The notes beneath the pieces are model-generated. The model made no database searches. It worked only from the letters and a program-made list of their open reading frames with translations, and had not been told where the DNA came from. Both the position numbers and the translations under genes were made by a program. Of a stretch of DNA of 64,000 bases, positions 12,701 to 21,879 are shown piece after piece; the first letter of the stretch is position 1, and each line of letters starts with the position of its first letter. The stretch comes from Rugalucina vietnamica. Lineage: Eukaryota; Mollusca; Bivalvia; Lucinida; Lucinidae. Location: NCBI GenBank assembly GCA_964017185.1, contig OZ024870.1, positions 29,163,621-29,227,620 of the forward strand, read 5' to 3'.

Positions 12701-15467
12701 ATATCTTGACACTCAATTAGTATATTTTCATATTTTTTTCATATTATGAGTGAGTATGACCAGACCTTTGACCCCAATATACTTATAGGTCACTGTGACC
12801 TAATTTCACGGTTCAGTGATTTTGCCTTATATCTCGGTACTCAAATGGTTTATGAACAAACTTCTTTCAAAGTATGTTTGCGTATGACAAGACCTTTGAC
12901 CCTGAAGTAGTCCTAGGTCACTATGACCTAATTTCACGGTTCAGTGATTTTGCCTTATATCTTGACACTCAATTAGTATATTTTCATACTTTTTTCAGAT
13001 TATGAGTGAGTATGACCAGATCTTTGACCCCAATATACGTATAGGTCACTGTGACCTAATTTCATGGTTCAGTGACTTTGCCTTATATCTCAGCACTCAA
13101 GTGGTTTATGAACAAACTTCGTTCACACTATGTTTGCGTATGACAAGACCTTTGACCCTAAAGTAGTCCTAGGTCAATATGACCTGATTTCACGGTTCAG
13201 TGATTTTCCTTTATATCTCGGCACTCAATTGGTATATGGACATACTGCTTTCACGATATGTATGAGTATGACAAGACCTTTGACCGTAAAGTATTCCTGG
13301 GTCACTGTGACTTAATTTCATGGTTCAGTGATTTCGCCTTATATCTCGACACTCAGTTGGTATTTTTTCATACTTCTTTCTGATTATGAATGAGTATGAC
13401 CAGACCATTAACCCAAACATACTTATAGGTCACTATGACCTAATTTCATGGTTCAGTGATTTTGCTTTATATCTCAACACTAAATGGGTATATGATCATA
13501 TTTCTTTCACATTATGAGTAAGTATCACTAGACCTTTGAACCTGAAATACTTATAGGTCAGTGTGACCTTATTTCACAGTTCAGTGATTTTGCCTTGTGT
13601 CTTGGCACTCAGTTGATATATGAACACACTTCTTTCACAATATGAGTGAGACCTCTAAATCTTAGGTAGTTATAGTTAACTTCCATGGTTCAGTGATTTT
13701 GCCTTATTGCATCAAGGCAAAAAGATGTATGGGTTACTGGTCAGGTTTGGCCTTATGTTTGACAAAGGTCAGAAGCAGTCGAGCACGCTGTCCTGCGACA
13801 GCTCTTATTTTTTAAACAAGGAAATAATTCAGGACTTGGCACATGAACCAATGGTAAACAGCCTGGTTTGTGTCAGAAATTGATTGAAAATCTGAAGACC
13901 TGTCTAGACTCAAAAGTTGAATGACCTCATAAATTAGATATACCTCAACATTAGAGTATAGTTTGTATTTTTCAGCAATATGTGAGTACACAGCTCATGG
14001 TACAGAATACAGAGACCAAACTTCTCAGACCATCAAGGAGAAATGAAAGCAGTGATAAGGTAAGAAGGTCAAGGTCACAAGGAATGTAAGATGTGATGAA
14101 ATAAGTAGGTCAAGGTCACAAGGAATAAAAGTAGTGATAAGGTCAAGGTCACAAGGAATGAAAGTAATGAAGCAAGTAGGTCAGGGTCACAAGGAATGAA
14201 ACTAGTGATGAAGTTAGTAGGTCAAGGCCACACAGAATGAAAGTAGTGATAAGGTCACAGAGAATGAAAGTAGTGAAGTAAGTAGGTCAGGGTCATAATG
14301 AATGAAAGTAGTGATAAGGTCAGGGTCACAAGGAATGAAAGTAGTGATGAAGTAAGTAGATCAGGGTTTCAAGGAACGAAAGTAGTGATAAGGTAAGTAG
14401 GTCAAGGTCACATAACAATCCTGACCTTTGATTTGGCTGAAATTGTAAACACACCTGACTCCAAGGCTTTTTCATGCTTATACTTGAAATTTTATAACTG
14501 CTCACAAAAATAACCCAAATTGGTAGAAAAACCAGGTCTAGATTACCAAAATTAATCATTTATCCTGCTAATAAATGTTAAAATGCCAACAACATTGATG
14601 AGCAGGATACATGTCAGTCTCAGCTGAGTTGAGCTTGAAAGAAGTTTATAACCTGGAGACCAGATCATGATGAGGCGACACTTTCTGTATTTACACATCT
14701 GTAGTTCTGTACTGAATCTACACCATTTGCCTTTCCATCTCGGAGTTTTTATCATGGTTTGTATTGTACAAAATTTCATTATATAACATTGGTTTGCATG
14801 TGAGATATGTTTTCTTATGGTACCATTGATGAAATCCATAATTTGAGCCAGCTAACTAAATCTACACAAGTTCAGAGCAAATTTATGTTTTAGAAGATTG
14901 GTGAGAGTGATATTGAAAATGAAAATTACACTTAAAGTTATGAAAAGTTCATTCTGGTACCAGCCATTATAACTTCCTGGGCCCAGTTGTTCAAAACTAA
15001 CGACGTCGTTAGTTAACGTTTCGTTAAAATTTCAAACATTAATATTACAAATACACTGTCATTTTTTGTTGAAAAAATGTGAGAATCCTTTGCAGTGCAA
15101 AGGATTCTCACATTTTTTCAACAAAAAATGACAGTGTATTTGTTACTTTAGCTGATATTTGCTTAACAAATTTATGTCTTAACGATATCGTTAAGCTAAC
15201 GATGCTTTGAACAACTGGGTCCAGAATGACAAATGTAGCTTAAATGGTATGAATCGGTAACCATTGTTTATGCATGTATTTGCTATCATGCACTTGCTGA
15301 TGTTTAATACATTTCAGCTAAATGCACATTACATGCTTAAAACATGGCATAATTAAGACTTATTTTTAACCAATAACTTTCAGGAAGATGAATCACGTCG
15401 GCGGAGAACATCTTCTGAAGATGGTGGAAAAGCTAAGAAGAGAAAATCAAGGGCTGATGATACCTAA
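6616..15467 (+). CDS. BRD8: BRD8-like bromodomain protein, 3' part (six exons)
   Basis: Exons are 6616-6761, 7034-7114, 7943-8011, 10831-11008, 13976-14059 and 15384-15467, all with AG/GT borders and matching phases (2,2,2,0,0). Together they encode 213 residues and a TAA. An acidic, Ser-rich stretch ending SESIPGSPVSH leads into a bromodomain at about residues 58-155. It has KIWKKSIMLVWRAAANHK as helix Z, VTNDIAPGY in the ZA loop, DLSTIKRHIENG, and the acetyl-lysine-binding Asn in MYNSSNH. A Lys/Arg-rich tail follows (KAKKRKSRADDT). From memory this matches vertebrate BRD8, a subunit of the NuA4/TIP60 acetyltransferase complex, more closely than other bromodomains. The 5' part lies left of the window or was not found. 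The nuclear role is inferred from the family. Confidence 0.9.
7034..7114 (+). CDS. BRD8: BRD8-like exon: bromodomain helix Z
   Basis: The acceptor is ACTATATAACAG and the donor GTAAGT. It encodes SDTEDDKAYKIWKKSIMLV followed by WRAAANH, the start of the bromodomain. Confidence 0.92.
7395..7575. repeat. foldback palindrome, family D
   Basis: The arms GAGTGAATATGAGTTTTATTTCAT and the complement ending ATTCACGACAAAAACTTGAA fold around GTGCCGAAGGCAC. It is preceded by TATATAGAGGATATT. The same design occurs at 28153-28335, also followed by a stretch holding TGACGTCA-type sites (here 7614-7680). Confidence 0.75.
7943..8011 (+). CDS. BRD8: BRD8-like exon: bromodomain ZA loop
   Basis: The acceptor is TTCTTACTTCAG and the donor G|GTAAAT. 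It encodes FASVFLHPVTNDIAPGYTRV. The P-V-T-x-D-I-A-P-G-Y stretch is typical of the BRD8 ZA loop. Confidence 0.92.
8043..8261. mobile_element. palindromic MITE, family P2, copy 1
   Basis: The ends are GAGCC...GTGAGAAAACCAAC and GTTGGTTTTCTGATGCAGCGGCTC. The centre is the GCTGATTAGCTGTG...CACAGCTGATC palindrome between two CGAAAACAAAGGCG-type arms. It is flanked on both sides by AAAT, a likely 4-bp target duplication. It starts only 31 bp after the preceding BRD8-like donor. Confidence 0.85.
8627..10325 (+). mobile_element. Helitron-like non-autonomous element, family H
   Basis: The 5' end is the hairpin AGCTCACCTGAGCCGAAGG with its inverted partner, then a CCGTCGTCCGTC-type head. Three units of about 330-345 bp follow, with CTATGGTAACTT...CCATAGACTTATAATGG near 8840, 9162 and 9508. 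A GTCAAAGTCA/TGACCTTGACC-rich part follows. The 3' end is an AGGACCATTGGTCCT hairpin followed by CTGG. No TIRs or proteins were seen. It lies in a BRD8-like intron. Confidence 0.8.
10420..10560. mobile_element. MITE family P3, half copy
   Basis: CACAATCTATTTTTTGAGC through CATATTGCATGGGCATGTTTGCATAATGA-type sequence matches one arm of the P3 family. The other arm is missing. Confidence 0.65.
10736..10790. mobile_element. MITE family P2, left-end fragment
   Basis: GGAGCCTGCGCATGAGAAAGCTAACAATTTGGG-type sequence is the P2 end. The palindromic centre is absent. It ends about 40 bp before the acceptor of the next BRD8-like exon. Confidence 0.65.
10831..11008 (+). CDS. BRD8: BRD8-like exon: bromodomain helices A-C
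   Basis: The acceptor is TTCTTCATACAG and the donor GAG|GTCAGT. It encodes PKDLSTIKRHIENGTIRTTA, EFQHDMMLMFTNAIMYNSSN and HNVYRMAVDMYDDVLQQIE. The Asn in YNSSN is the conserved acetyl-lysine contact. Confidence 0.95.
11057..11183. mobile_element. MITE family P2, internally deleted copy
   Basis: AAACCAACAATTTAAG, ACAAACCAGCC, GTTACTGCACAGCTGATCTGC and TTGTTGGTTTTCTTATGCGGCAGCTC occur in the family order, but the left part of the palindrome is missing. Confidence 0.7.
11395..13812 (+). mobile_element. Helitron-like element with two different tandem arrays
   Basis: The head is the hairpin AGCTCGACTGCACGAAGTGC...GAGCT, then (CGTTCC)n. About four units of roughly 178 bp follow at 11487-12180 (TTAAAGTTTTCTAGAAGTCC, ACCCTGTAGGGTT). 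A second array of 128-bp units fills 12284-13690. The tail is GAGCACGCTGTCCTGCGACAGCTC, a hairpin end I know from bivalve repeats. The first array resembles the 180-bp unit at 3.9-5.4 kb, so the two elements are probably relatives. It lies inside a BRD8-like intron. Confidence 0.75.
12284..13690. promoter_or_regulatory. 128-bp tandem array with palindromic nuclear-receptor elements
   Basis: AGGTCAnnnTGACCT, two AGGTCA half-sites inverted with a 3-bp spacer, starts at 12403, 12531, 12659, 12787, 12915, 13043, 13171, 13427 and 13555. The spacing is 128 bp or a multiple of it. A decayed copy is at 13299 (GGGTCA ctg TGACTT). Five copies have spacer CTG, giving AGGTCACAGTGACCT on the minus strand, the classical vitellogenin oestrogen-response palindrome. 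Units also contain TTTTTTCAGATTATGAGTG, an acceptor-like tract followed by a GTGAGT donor-like site. Whether any receptor binds is not shown. Confidence 0.7.
13976..14059 (+). CDS. BRD8: BRD8-like exon: post-bromodomain helix
   Basis: The acceptor is GTATTTTTCAG and the donor AAG|GTAAGA. It encodes QYVSTQLMVQNTETKLLRPS then RRNESSDK, phase 0 at both ends. This parallels the stretch after the BRD8 bromodomain (QxLxTQLxxQ). The last 20 bases and the donor are copied repeatedly in the intron that follows. Confidence 0.9.
14060..14412. repeat. degenerate tandem repeat derived from an exon end and its donor
   Basis: GAATGAAAGTAGTGAT followed by AAGGTCA- or GTAAGTAGGTCA-type sequence recurs about nine times. 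The first unit overlaps the end of the BRD8-like exon (AAATGAAAGCAGTGATAAG|GTAAGAAGG). A later unit near 14375-14400 keeps the same junction with an even better donor, GTAAGT, at 14393. Many units contain TCAAGGTCA or AAGGTCAC half-sites. Confidence 0.75.
14989..15223. mobile_element. palindromic MITE, family P1, full copy
   Basis: It runs from CCCAGTTGTTCAAAACTAAC to GCTTTGAACAACTGGG. The inner arms CAAATACACTGTCATTTTTT and complement fold around GATTCTCACATTTTTT with the central CCTTTGCAGTGCAAAGG palindrome. This is the most complete copy in the window and lies in the last BRD8-like intron. Confidence 0.9.
15384..15467 (+). CDS. BRD8: BRD8-like terminal coding exon
   Basis: The acceptor is CCAATAACTTTCAG. 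It encodes EDESRRRRTSSEDGG then KAKKRKSRADDT and ends in TAA at 15465-15467. The basic runs look like a nuclear localisation signal. The 3' UTR follows. I could not fix a polyadenylation site. Confidence 0.85.
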   Translation, partial: EDESRRRRTSSEDGGKAKKRKSRADDT

Positions 15468-15754
15468 CATAGCACTTTGAAAAGACTTAAATCATGGGTG
15501 GCCCAAAACACTTTCTATACAAGTTTTACTGGAACAAGTTAAGTGATGGCTTTGAATCATGAAAGAGCAGGTGTTTTTGATCCATTGGTGTAAATGTTTC
15601 CATGCTCATTGCTTTTAAAATAATAACCATGAGCATAAATGTCACTTGAAGCTGGTGTACAAAGAATAGAGCAGGCTTTGCTATTGTGCAGACTGATCAG
15701 TGCAATAGATTATTGGTTATAGTTAATATGCTCAGTACCTATAAAAGTGATTAC

Positions 15755-16342
15755 TAAAGGCCTGTTTACACATTCACGATTTTTGGCTACGGTGCCGCTA
15801 CGATTCGCCACGATTTGTAAAATCGTTGTGTACCTTGGTGATTGGTAGTAGAACCGTGGTGAACCATGGTGAATCTTGATGAATCGTGATGATTCGGGAA
15901 ACTCCACGGTAGCTGTACGGAAGTTTTAAACTGTTTAAAACATTGATGGCGTATCATGGCACATCGTGATGGCTATTGGGCGTGGCCTAATTCGTAGCGC
16001 AACCGTAGCGAAATCGTGCTTATTCATACTGACACTGTAGCTATATTCGCGGCTATTCGTGAGTTCTTAGCCAATCGTGGAGCTCCATAGTGAAACCGTG
16101 GAATCTTTGACACCACAAGCTCTCAGGATTCACCACGAATTGAGTACGGTTGTCATCCATGGTTTCGCTACGAAGCTCCACGATTGGCCACCGTGAATGG
16201 TACTAGTACCGTGATGAACTGTACAAGCACCGTGAGCATTCGTTGTGCCACCGTGGTCCATCCCGATTTTTCCGACAATGAGAAATTGGGGTGAATCGTG
16301 GTGAATCGTAGAGAAAATCATGAATGTGTAAATAGGGCTTAA
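15755..16342. mobile_element. TIR element filled with CACGATT/GAATCGTGG words
   Basis: The left end GGCCTGTTTACACATTCACG and the right end, the complement of GCCCTATTTACACATTCATG, form an imperfect TIR of about 25 bp. The interior is made of many variants of CACGATTC, ACCGTGGTGAA and TTCGTAGCG. No protein is encoded. Its ends resemble those at 46161, 46751 and 62343. Confidence 0.8.
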
Positions 16343-16516
16343 GACTCTGGCTTTCAGATGCATTGAAGTCGCAAATAATCACCAAAGTTAGAATATCCTG
16401 CAATGCATCAAAGGGCAATAAAATCATAAAATCAACATAAAGTTACAACTTAACACAGGTAATACATATTTTTCAGACAAATCATTCATAACATCTTGTT
16501 ACATATAAATCTTCAA

Positions 16517-16712
16517 TTGTGCCTTCGCATGAGAAAACCAACAATTTGGGTTTTCAACTAGGCCCTACACAAACTGGCCTGTACAGTAAAAGAAGCAGAC
16601 TATTGGTGTAGCCAAAACAAAGGCGCTGATCAGCTGTGCAGTTACTGCACAGCTTATCTGCACCTTTGTTTTCGCCTAAGCAAGTTGTTGGTTTTCTTAT
16701 GCGGCGGCTAAA
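16517..16712. mobile_element. MITE family P2
   Basis: GCATGAGAAAACCAACAATTTGGG...AAAACAAAGGCGCTGATCAG, CTGTGCAGTTACTGCACAG and GTTGTTGGTTTTCTTATGCGG occur in order. The two ends look imperfectly kept. Confidence 0.8.
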
Positions 16713-16853
16713 TTAATATTGATAAATAATTGAATTGAACAAAAACGAAAAAAATGTGTCAACCACAAAATAGAGAGCCTTATTTTTTTTTCAAAATCAA
16801 AAACTAAGGTTAAGATAGGCTGCATAGTAAACATGTACCTGGTCAGCACATTT

Positions 16854-17082
16854 GAGCCGCCTCCTAAGAAAATCAACAACATGCATAGGTGAAACCAAAG
16901 ACACAGCTGTGCAGTAACTGTACAGCTGATCAGCACCTTTGATTTTGCCCCATATGTTGTAAAATGTCTCTTCTTTCTAATCTGAAATTTCAAGTGTCTA
17001 GCCTGCTTCTGTGGCTGTGCAGCCTGGTTTGTGTCGGACCTGGTTGGAAACCTAGATTGTTAGTTTTCTCATGCAAAGGCTC
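16854..17082. mobile_element. MITE family P2, opposite orientation
   Basis: GAGCCGCCTCCTAAGAAAATC through TTAGTTTTCTCATGCAAAGGCTC. ATTT flanks both ends, consistent with a 4-bp duplication. The palindrome is CAGCTGTGCAGTAACTGTACAGCTG. Confidence 0.85.
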
Positions 17083-17289
17083 ATTTGTTTTAAATCTCTT
17101 CACTACCAAAATCTAATGTGCAATAAATAGTGGTAATCTGTTTCCTATAAGCACAGGAACAGTGTGGTTAGGATAACTGACTGTCTTGACATGTTCTTAC
17201 CTGCTGATTATGAAAAGAGTGAATCAAATTAACAGTGTTAATTGTGAAATTTCAAACCGTTAGCTGATTTTGTGGGCCTACAGTCCAGG

Positions 17290-17703
17290 GGTCAGATGTT
17301 CAAAATTAATGATGTCGTTAGTTAACGACTTGTAAAAATTTCAAATGGAAATATTACAAATACATTATTTTTTATTGAAAAAAATGAGAGAATCCTTTGC
17401 AAAGGATTCTCACATTTTTCATGCGCGGATCCAGAGGGGGGGGGGGGACCGGGGATCCAGACCCCCCCTGGAATTTGAAAATTTTACCTAAAAAAAGGTC
17501 ATTTCGGGATTTTTTGGGGGTTGGACCCCCCCTCGTCTGTGACCAAAAATTAACATTTTCGTTGGACCCCCTCTCATGAAAATTTCTGGATCCGCGCATG
17601 TTTTTTCAATAAAAAATAACAGTGTATTTGCTTTTGAAGTCGATATATAGTTAACAAATTGAGAGCTTAACAAAGTGTTTAGCTAACAAAGTTTTGAACA
17701 GCT
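17290..17703. mobile_element. MITE family P1 split by a nested palindromic MITE
   Basis: The outer arms are GATGTTCAAAATTAATGATG...CATTTTT and TTTTTTCAATAAAAAATAAC...GTTTTGAACAGCTGG, as in the intact copy at 14989. Between them sits an unrelated insert at 17420-17599. Confidence 0.85.
17420..17599. mobile_element. 180-bp G/C-tract MITE with CATGCGCGGATCC ends
   Basis: CATGCGCGGATCCAGA and TCTGGATCCGCGCATG form a 16-bp near-perfect TIR with an A-run slippage. Inside are opposing G and C tracts. It is inserted in the T run of the P1 element, so any target duplication is hidden in T residues. Confidence 0.85.
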
Positions 17704-17706
17704 GGG

Positions 17707-17855
17707 GTCCAGTTGTTCAAAACTTTGTTAGCTTAACATCATCGTTAGCAATGCAAAGGATTCTCAAATTTTATCAACAAAAAATGACGGTGTATTTGTA
17801 ATATTCATGTTCGAAATTTTAACAAATCTTTAATTTTGAACAGCTGGGCCCAGGT
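17707..17855. mobile_element. MITE family P1, truncated copy
   Basis: CCAGTTGTTCAAAACTTTG, then GCAAAGGATTCTCA...CAACAAAAAATGACGGTG and TTTTGAACAGCTGGGCCC. Most of the left palindromic arm is gone. It follows directly on the previous P1 copy. Confidence 0.75.
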
Positions 17856-17859
17856 TGAT

Positions 17860-18900
17860 ACCCAGGAAGCAGCAGCTCCATCCCGACATGACTAAAAAAT
17901 TTTGACTGAAATGTTACACAAGAACCAACCAAAGCCTATCAGAACAAAGGGCTTATGCACTAAGATCACTTACACAAAGATTTATATGACAGAATTAAAT
18001 TTAAAGTTGCTTAAGTAATGTACAACTTAAGTTAATAGCCTTAAGCCAGTCATCCATCAAAGTACTGTCAATCTAAGATTTAAGAGCTACATCATACAAA
18101 AGGCTTTTTGCATATGCCAAAACACAAACACTTCAAATGGGAATTAACAAATGATTGCCAGTGCATGTTCCAGCTTTAATATACATGAAAATAAATCTGT
18201 ATTATGATTTTTGATGTGTTGCTTAACATCCCGGTCAACAGCTATTGTTGTATAGAGACATCGCCTCCATTTTGCAGGACTTCTATGTTACTTTAAGGAT
18301 GTCATGACATCGTAAAAGTGCTTTGAATACAGCCACCCAAGTAAGCCACAGGCTTATGCATCTGTCATTTGTAACCATGGCTCTCCAACCTACGGGGAAG
18401 GGCGTGGATTATAACTTTTCCGTTTTCAATGCCTTGCTATAGACCCCACAATCAGGGGACAAACTGGAGGTCAAAACTATGCTATTTGCCCTGCCTTTGG
18501 TAAGGATCTGAACATAAAAACGTGTCATTTCCCCTCCACTGCCGGGACAATAAAAAAGTAATTGTTCCACACTTTAGCCTCGCTATCCCCCCACCATTCC
18601 CTGTAGGTGGTGCCTGTGGTTACAAATGACTAGTACATTACATGTATGGATGACTTAAACATTTTTCCTAGGCAGGAGCAGACCTTATTGGTATACCGGT
18701 ATCTGTTGGTCAGGCTGTAGTCTTTACCTGGAGGCACAAGCAGTGCGTATATGTCTCACAGCCCTGATGGGTCGGGGACAACTCATTCTTAACTCATTCT
18801 TTCCACATATACGCTTAATAACTATATACAAATATATAGAATATTAACAGACATAATAAATACACAACTCACATTATACAATACAGAGGAGCATCACACA
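17860..18900. other. intergenic, no gene seen
   Basis: There is no exon-like open frame with splice sites. 18215-18330 (GCTTAACATCCCGGTCAACAG, GTCATGACATC) resembles stretches near 23050, 25800, 34430, 44010 and 55620, probably a dispersed SINE-like repeat. Confidence 0.4.
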
Positions 18901-18904
18901 TACA

Positions 18905-21293
18905 TGAGGGTCTGGATGGGGGTCCTGGTATTCACTAATCACTAAAAATTTAGCCATTTATTCACTGTCATTAAAATTTTTGCTTATTCATTAAAATTAG
19001 CTCGATTATTCATTAAAATATGATAATTACTAGTCACGCCTTCTTCACCCAGCTAATATCCATAAGCAAATAGGTGTTCCCCACCTAAGGCATCCCTAAT
19101 CTCAAGCCACAAGGACTAGTTCTATGATATTAAATTGTAGACTGCTGAGTGCAACCTTGATATTAACATCTTGAGAGAAGCATTATTATATACTCTGCTA
19201 GACCACAAAGAAACTTTCAAAAATAGTATATCGATTTTTTTTTAGCAAATCCCCTTTCAAATCTGTTGGGAGTATAATCCCCTCCACCTTAAATACTGAA
19301 TACGCCGGGTATTACCCTGAACCTTTCTCTTCAATTATGAATATCAAAAATTGTAACTTCAGGGGTAAAATTTATAATAAAATGCTGTTTTTTTTTATTT
19401 TGTAAACTAGTTAGTATGTGATGTATGGATTTTGTGCTTGTGCCTGATTGTACAATACGTTTATTAATGTCTTAAATACCGAGCGAGCGAAGCGAGTGAG
19501 GAAAAAAAATATGTAGCGATAGATTTGCATTAATGCTCTTAGTGCTGCCTTGTTTCTGATTGCAAAAGACACTATAATTATGTACTGTTATATAAAAAGC
19601 AAGATGATGTCCATCCACAGAAAAGAGTATCATTATAGGATTGGAACATGCACAATAAGGACAAAGTGGGGTAATAGAATAAAAAGAAAATATATATACA
19701 TAAGCAAACAAATTAGTGAAATATTATCTGGCCCAGTAAACATCCAGAATGATTTATTTTTCTCTGCCTTCAAATGACACAGTTCTTTTTAAATTGGCCC
19801 ATGAGGTGAGCCCCTACATGCTTGGCTTCCAGACATATGTCTTTCCAAACATTCAAGGATTTCTGAAATATGAATACAACATTTGAACTAAATCGGGTCT
19901 GGGGGCGTCCGGACCCTAGAAAAAAAATGAAATTCTGGAATGTCAGTGAAGCCATCTATTAAAGACAATTTCATAGCCAAATTTTAGCTTATTCATTATT
20001 CTTTAAAATGTTGTTATTCACTATTCATTATATTACTCAGCTATTCATTAAAAAATTACATTTATTCATTATTCTTTAGGACCTCATTATTAGCTCACCT
20101 GAGCCGAAGGCTCACAGGTGAGCTTATAGGATAGGCAGGCATCCGTCGTCCGTCGTCGTCGTCCGTCGTTGTCCGTCCACAATTTCAAAGAAGAATATTT
20201 CTGAAGCTAGTAGGCCGATCTTGATCAAATTTAATGTGAACCATAATTGGGTTGGGGGATTGATGACATTAGGTTTTGGAGCAGATTGTATCAAAATTGT
20301 GGTTTCCATGGCAACAGATAGGTCCCATAGACTTACAATGGGAAAAACTAAGAAAATCTTCTTCTCTGAAACCACTAGGCCCACAGCTTTGATATTTGGT
20401 ATGTAGCAATGGCTAATGGTCCTCTACATAAATTGTGCCATTCATGCCCCTGGGGTCAAATTTGGCCACGCCCCGGGGGGTTGATAGTCTCCATAGACTT
20501 ACTATGGGAAAAAAATTCAAAAATCTTCTTCTCTGAAACCACAGGGCCCACAGCTTTGATATTTGGTATGTGGCAATGGCTAATGGTCCTCTACATAAAT
20601 TGTGCCAGCCATGCCCCTGGGGTCAAATTTGGCCACGCCCCGGGGGTCGATAGTCTCCATAGACTTACAATTGGAAAAACTAAAAAAATCTTCTTCTCTG
20701 AAACCACTAGGCCCACAGCTTTGATATTTGGTATGTAGCAATGGCTAATGGTCCTCTACATAAATTGTGCCATTCATGCCCCTGGGGTCAAATTTGGCCA
20801 CGCCCCGGGGGTTGATATTCTCCATAGACTTACTATGGGAAAAAAATTAAAAAATCTTCTTCTCTGAAACCACAGGGCCCACAGCTTTGATATTTTGTAT
20901 GTGGCAATGGCTAATGGTCCTCTACATAAATTGTGCCAATCATGCCCCTGGGGTCAAATTTGGCCACGCCCCGGGGGTCGATAGTCTCCATAGACCTACA
21001 ATAGGAACAAAACTAAAAAAATCTTCTTCTCTGAAACCACTAGGCCAACAGCTTTGATATTTGGTATGTAGCAATGGCTAATGGTCCTCTACATAAATTG
21101 TGCCATTCATGCCCCTAGGGTCAAATTTGGCCACGCCCCGGGGGTTGATAGTCTCCATAGACTTACTATGGGAAAAAAATTCAAAAATCTTTTTCTCTGA
21201 AACCACAGGGCCCACAGCTTTGATATTTTGTATGTGGCAATGGCTAATTTTAGGCCATTATTCATTAATCATTATACCCCATCCAGACCCTCA
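18905..21293. mobile_element. TIR element with TATTCATTA words, split by a family H element
   Basis: TGAGGGTCTGGATGGGG at 18905 and its exact complement CCCCATCCAGACCCTCA ending at 21293 form the TIR. TACA flanks both sides. Just inside each end the sequence is built of TTATTCATTA and TATTCACTA words, and TTTAGCC and GGCTAAT also pair. A family H element occupies about 20091-21245, so the original element was about 1.2 kb. Confidence 0.75.
20091..21245 (+). mobile_element. family H Helitron-like element with 166-bp tandem repeats
   Basis: The head hairpin AGCTCACCTGAGCCGAAGGC is followed by CCGTCGTCCGTCGTC. About five units of 165-168 bp follow, with ATGGTCCTCTACATAAATTG near 20415, 20583, 20748, 20914 and 21082. 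The unit differs from that of the copy at 8627, although head and phrases such as TTCTTCTCTGAAACCAC are shared. An open frame of 109 codons across the repeats follows from their near-multiple-of-three length and is not judged a gene. Confidence 0.75.
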
Positions 21294-21308
21294 TACATGT
21301 ATTGAATA

Positions 21309-21545
21309 GCCCCAAATTACACAATTTTATATAGCAAAACTGGGGTTTACAAGGGTATACATCTGTTGTTAATGTTGATCCAAAACATAGATTATGGTTA
21401 CTAGTTAGAACCGCCTCGCTAACATGTACATGCAATCGATGTTTTGAGCAAAATTATTACAAAAAAATCATTTTTTTTTCTATTATGAAGTATATACTGC
21501 TGAAAGAATTCTTTGCATATTGCATGGGCAATTTTTTATAATGAG
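21309..21545. mobile_element. MITE family P3
   Basis: AGCAAAACTGGGG, GGGTATACAT, CCAAAACATAGATTATGG, TAGAACCGCCTCG, CGATGTTTTGAGC and CATATTGCATGGGCA follow the family order. Confidence 0.75.
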
Positions 21546-21550
21546 ATATG

Positions 21551-21645
21551 GGGAGCAAGGAGGCATAGTGATAATAGAGCGTCAGACTTCAAATCGAGAG
21601 GACCTGGGTTTGAATCATACTGGTGCCACATTTTGACCCTTGAGC
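21551..21645 (+). repeat. tRNA-like SINE head
   Basis: GGCATAGTGATAATAGAGCG resembles an A box, CAGACTTCAAATC an anticodon arm, and GGGTTTGAATC a B box. The arms do not pair well enough for a functional tRNA, so a tRNA-derived SINE remnant is the better reading. Confidence 0.5.
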
Positions 21646-21682
21646 AACACATTATGGCATAGTGCATGTACAAGAAAGAGGT

Positions 21683-21827
21683 GGCTCACAGCTGATTAGC
21701 ACCTTTGTTTATGCTTCATGGATAGTACAAGCCCTCTACATTCCAAATCTGTGATTTCAAGTTTTCATTTCTGTTCTTATGCTGGCTGGTTCTTGTCAGA
21801 CCTGGTCGGAAACCCGGATGCAGCTCA
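21683..21827. mobile_element. MITE family P2, right half
   Basis: CAGCTGATTAGCACCTTTG, GATAGTACAAG, GTCAGACCTGGTCGGAAACC and GATGCAGCTC match the P2 right arm only. Confidence 0.7.
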
Positions 21828-21879
21828 TATAATAATCCTAAGTCTTGGGATCCACACTTCATTTATTTACAGCACATAT

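Noticed and set aside
12284-13690. Micro-exons between the acceptor-like TTTTTTCAG and GTGAGT in each 128-bp unit
   Set aside because: They recur in every unit with no coding constraint, and the BRD8-like exons at 11008 and 13976 already join in phase.
20409-20738. 109-codon open frame in the 166-bp repeat
   Set aside because: It spans the tandem repeat of a Helitron-like element and repeats itself; no gene features.
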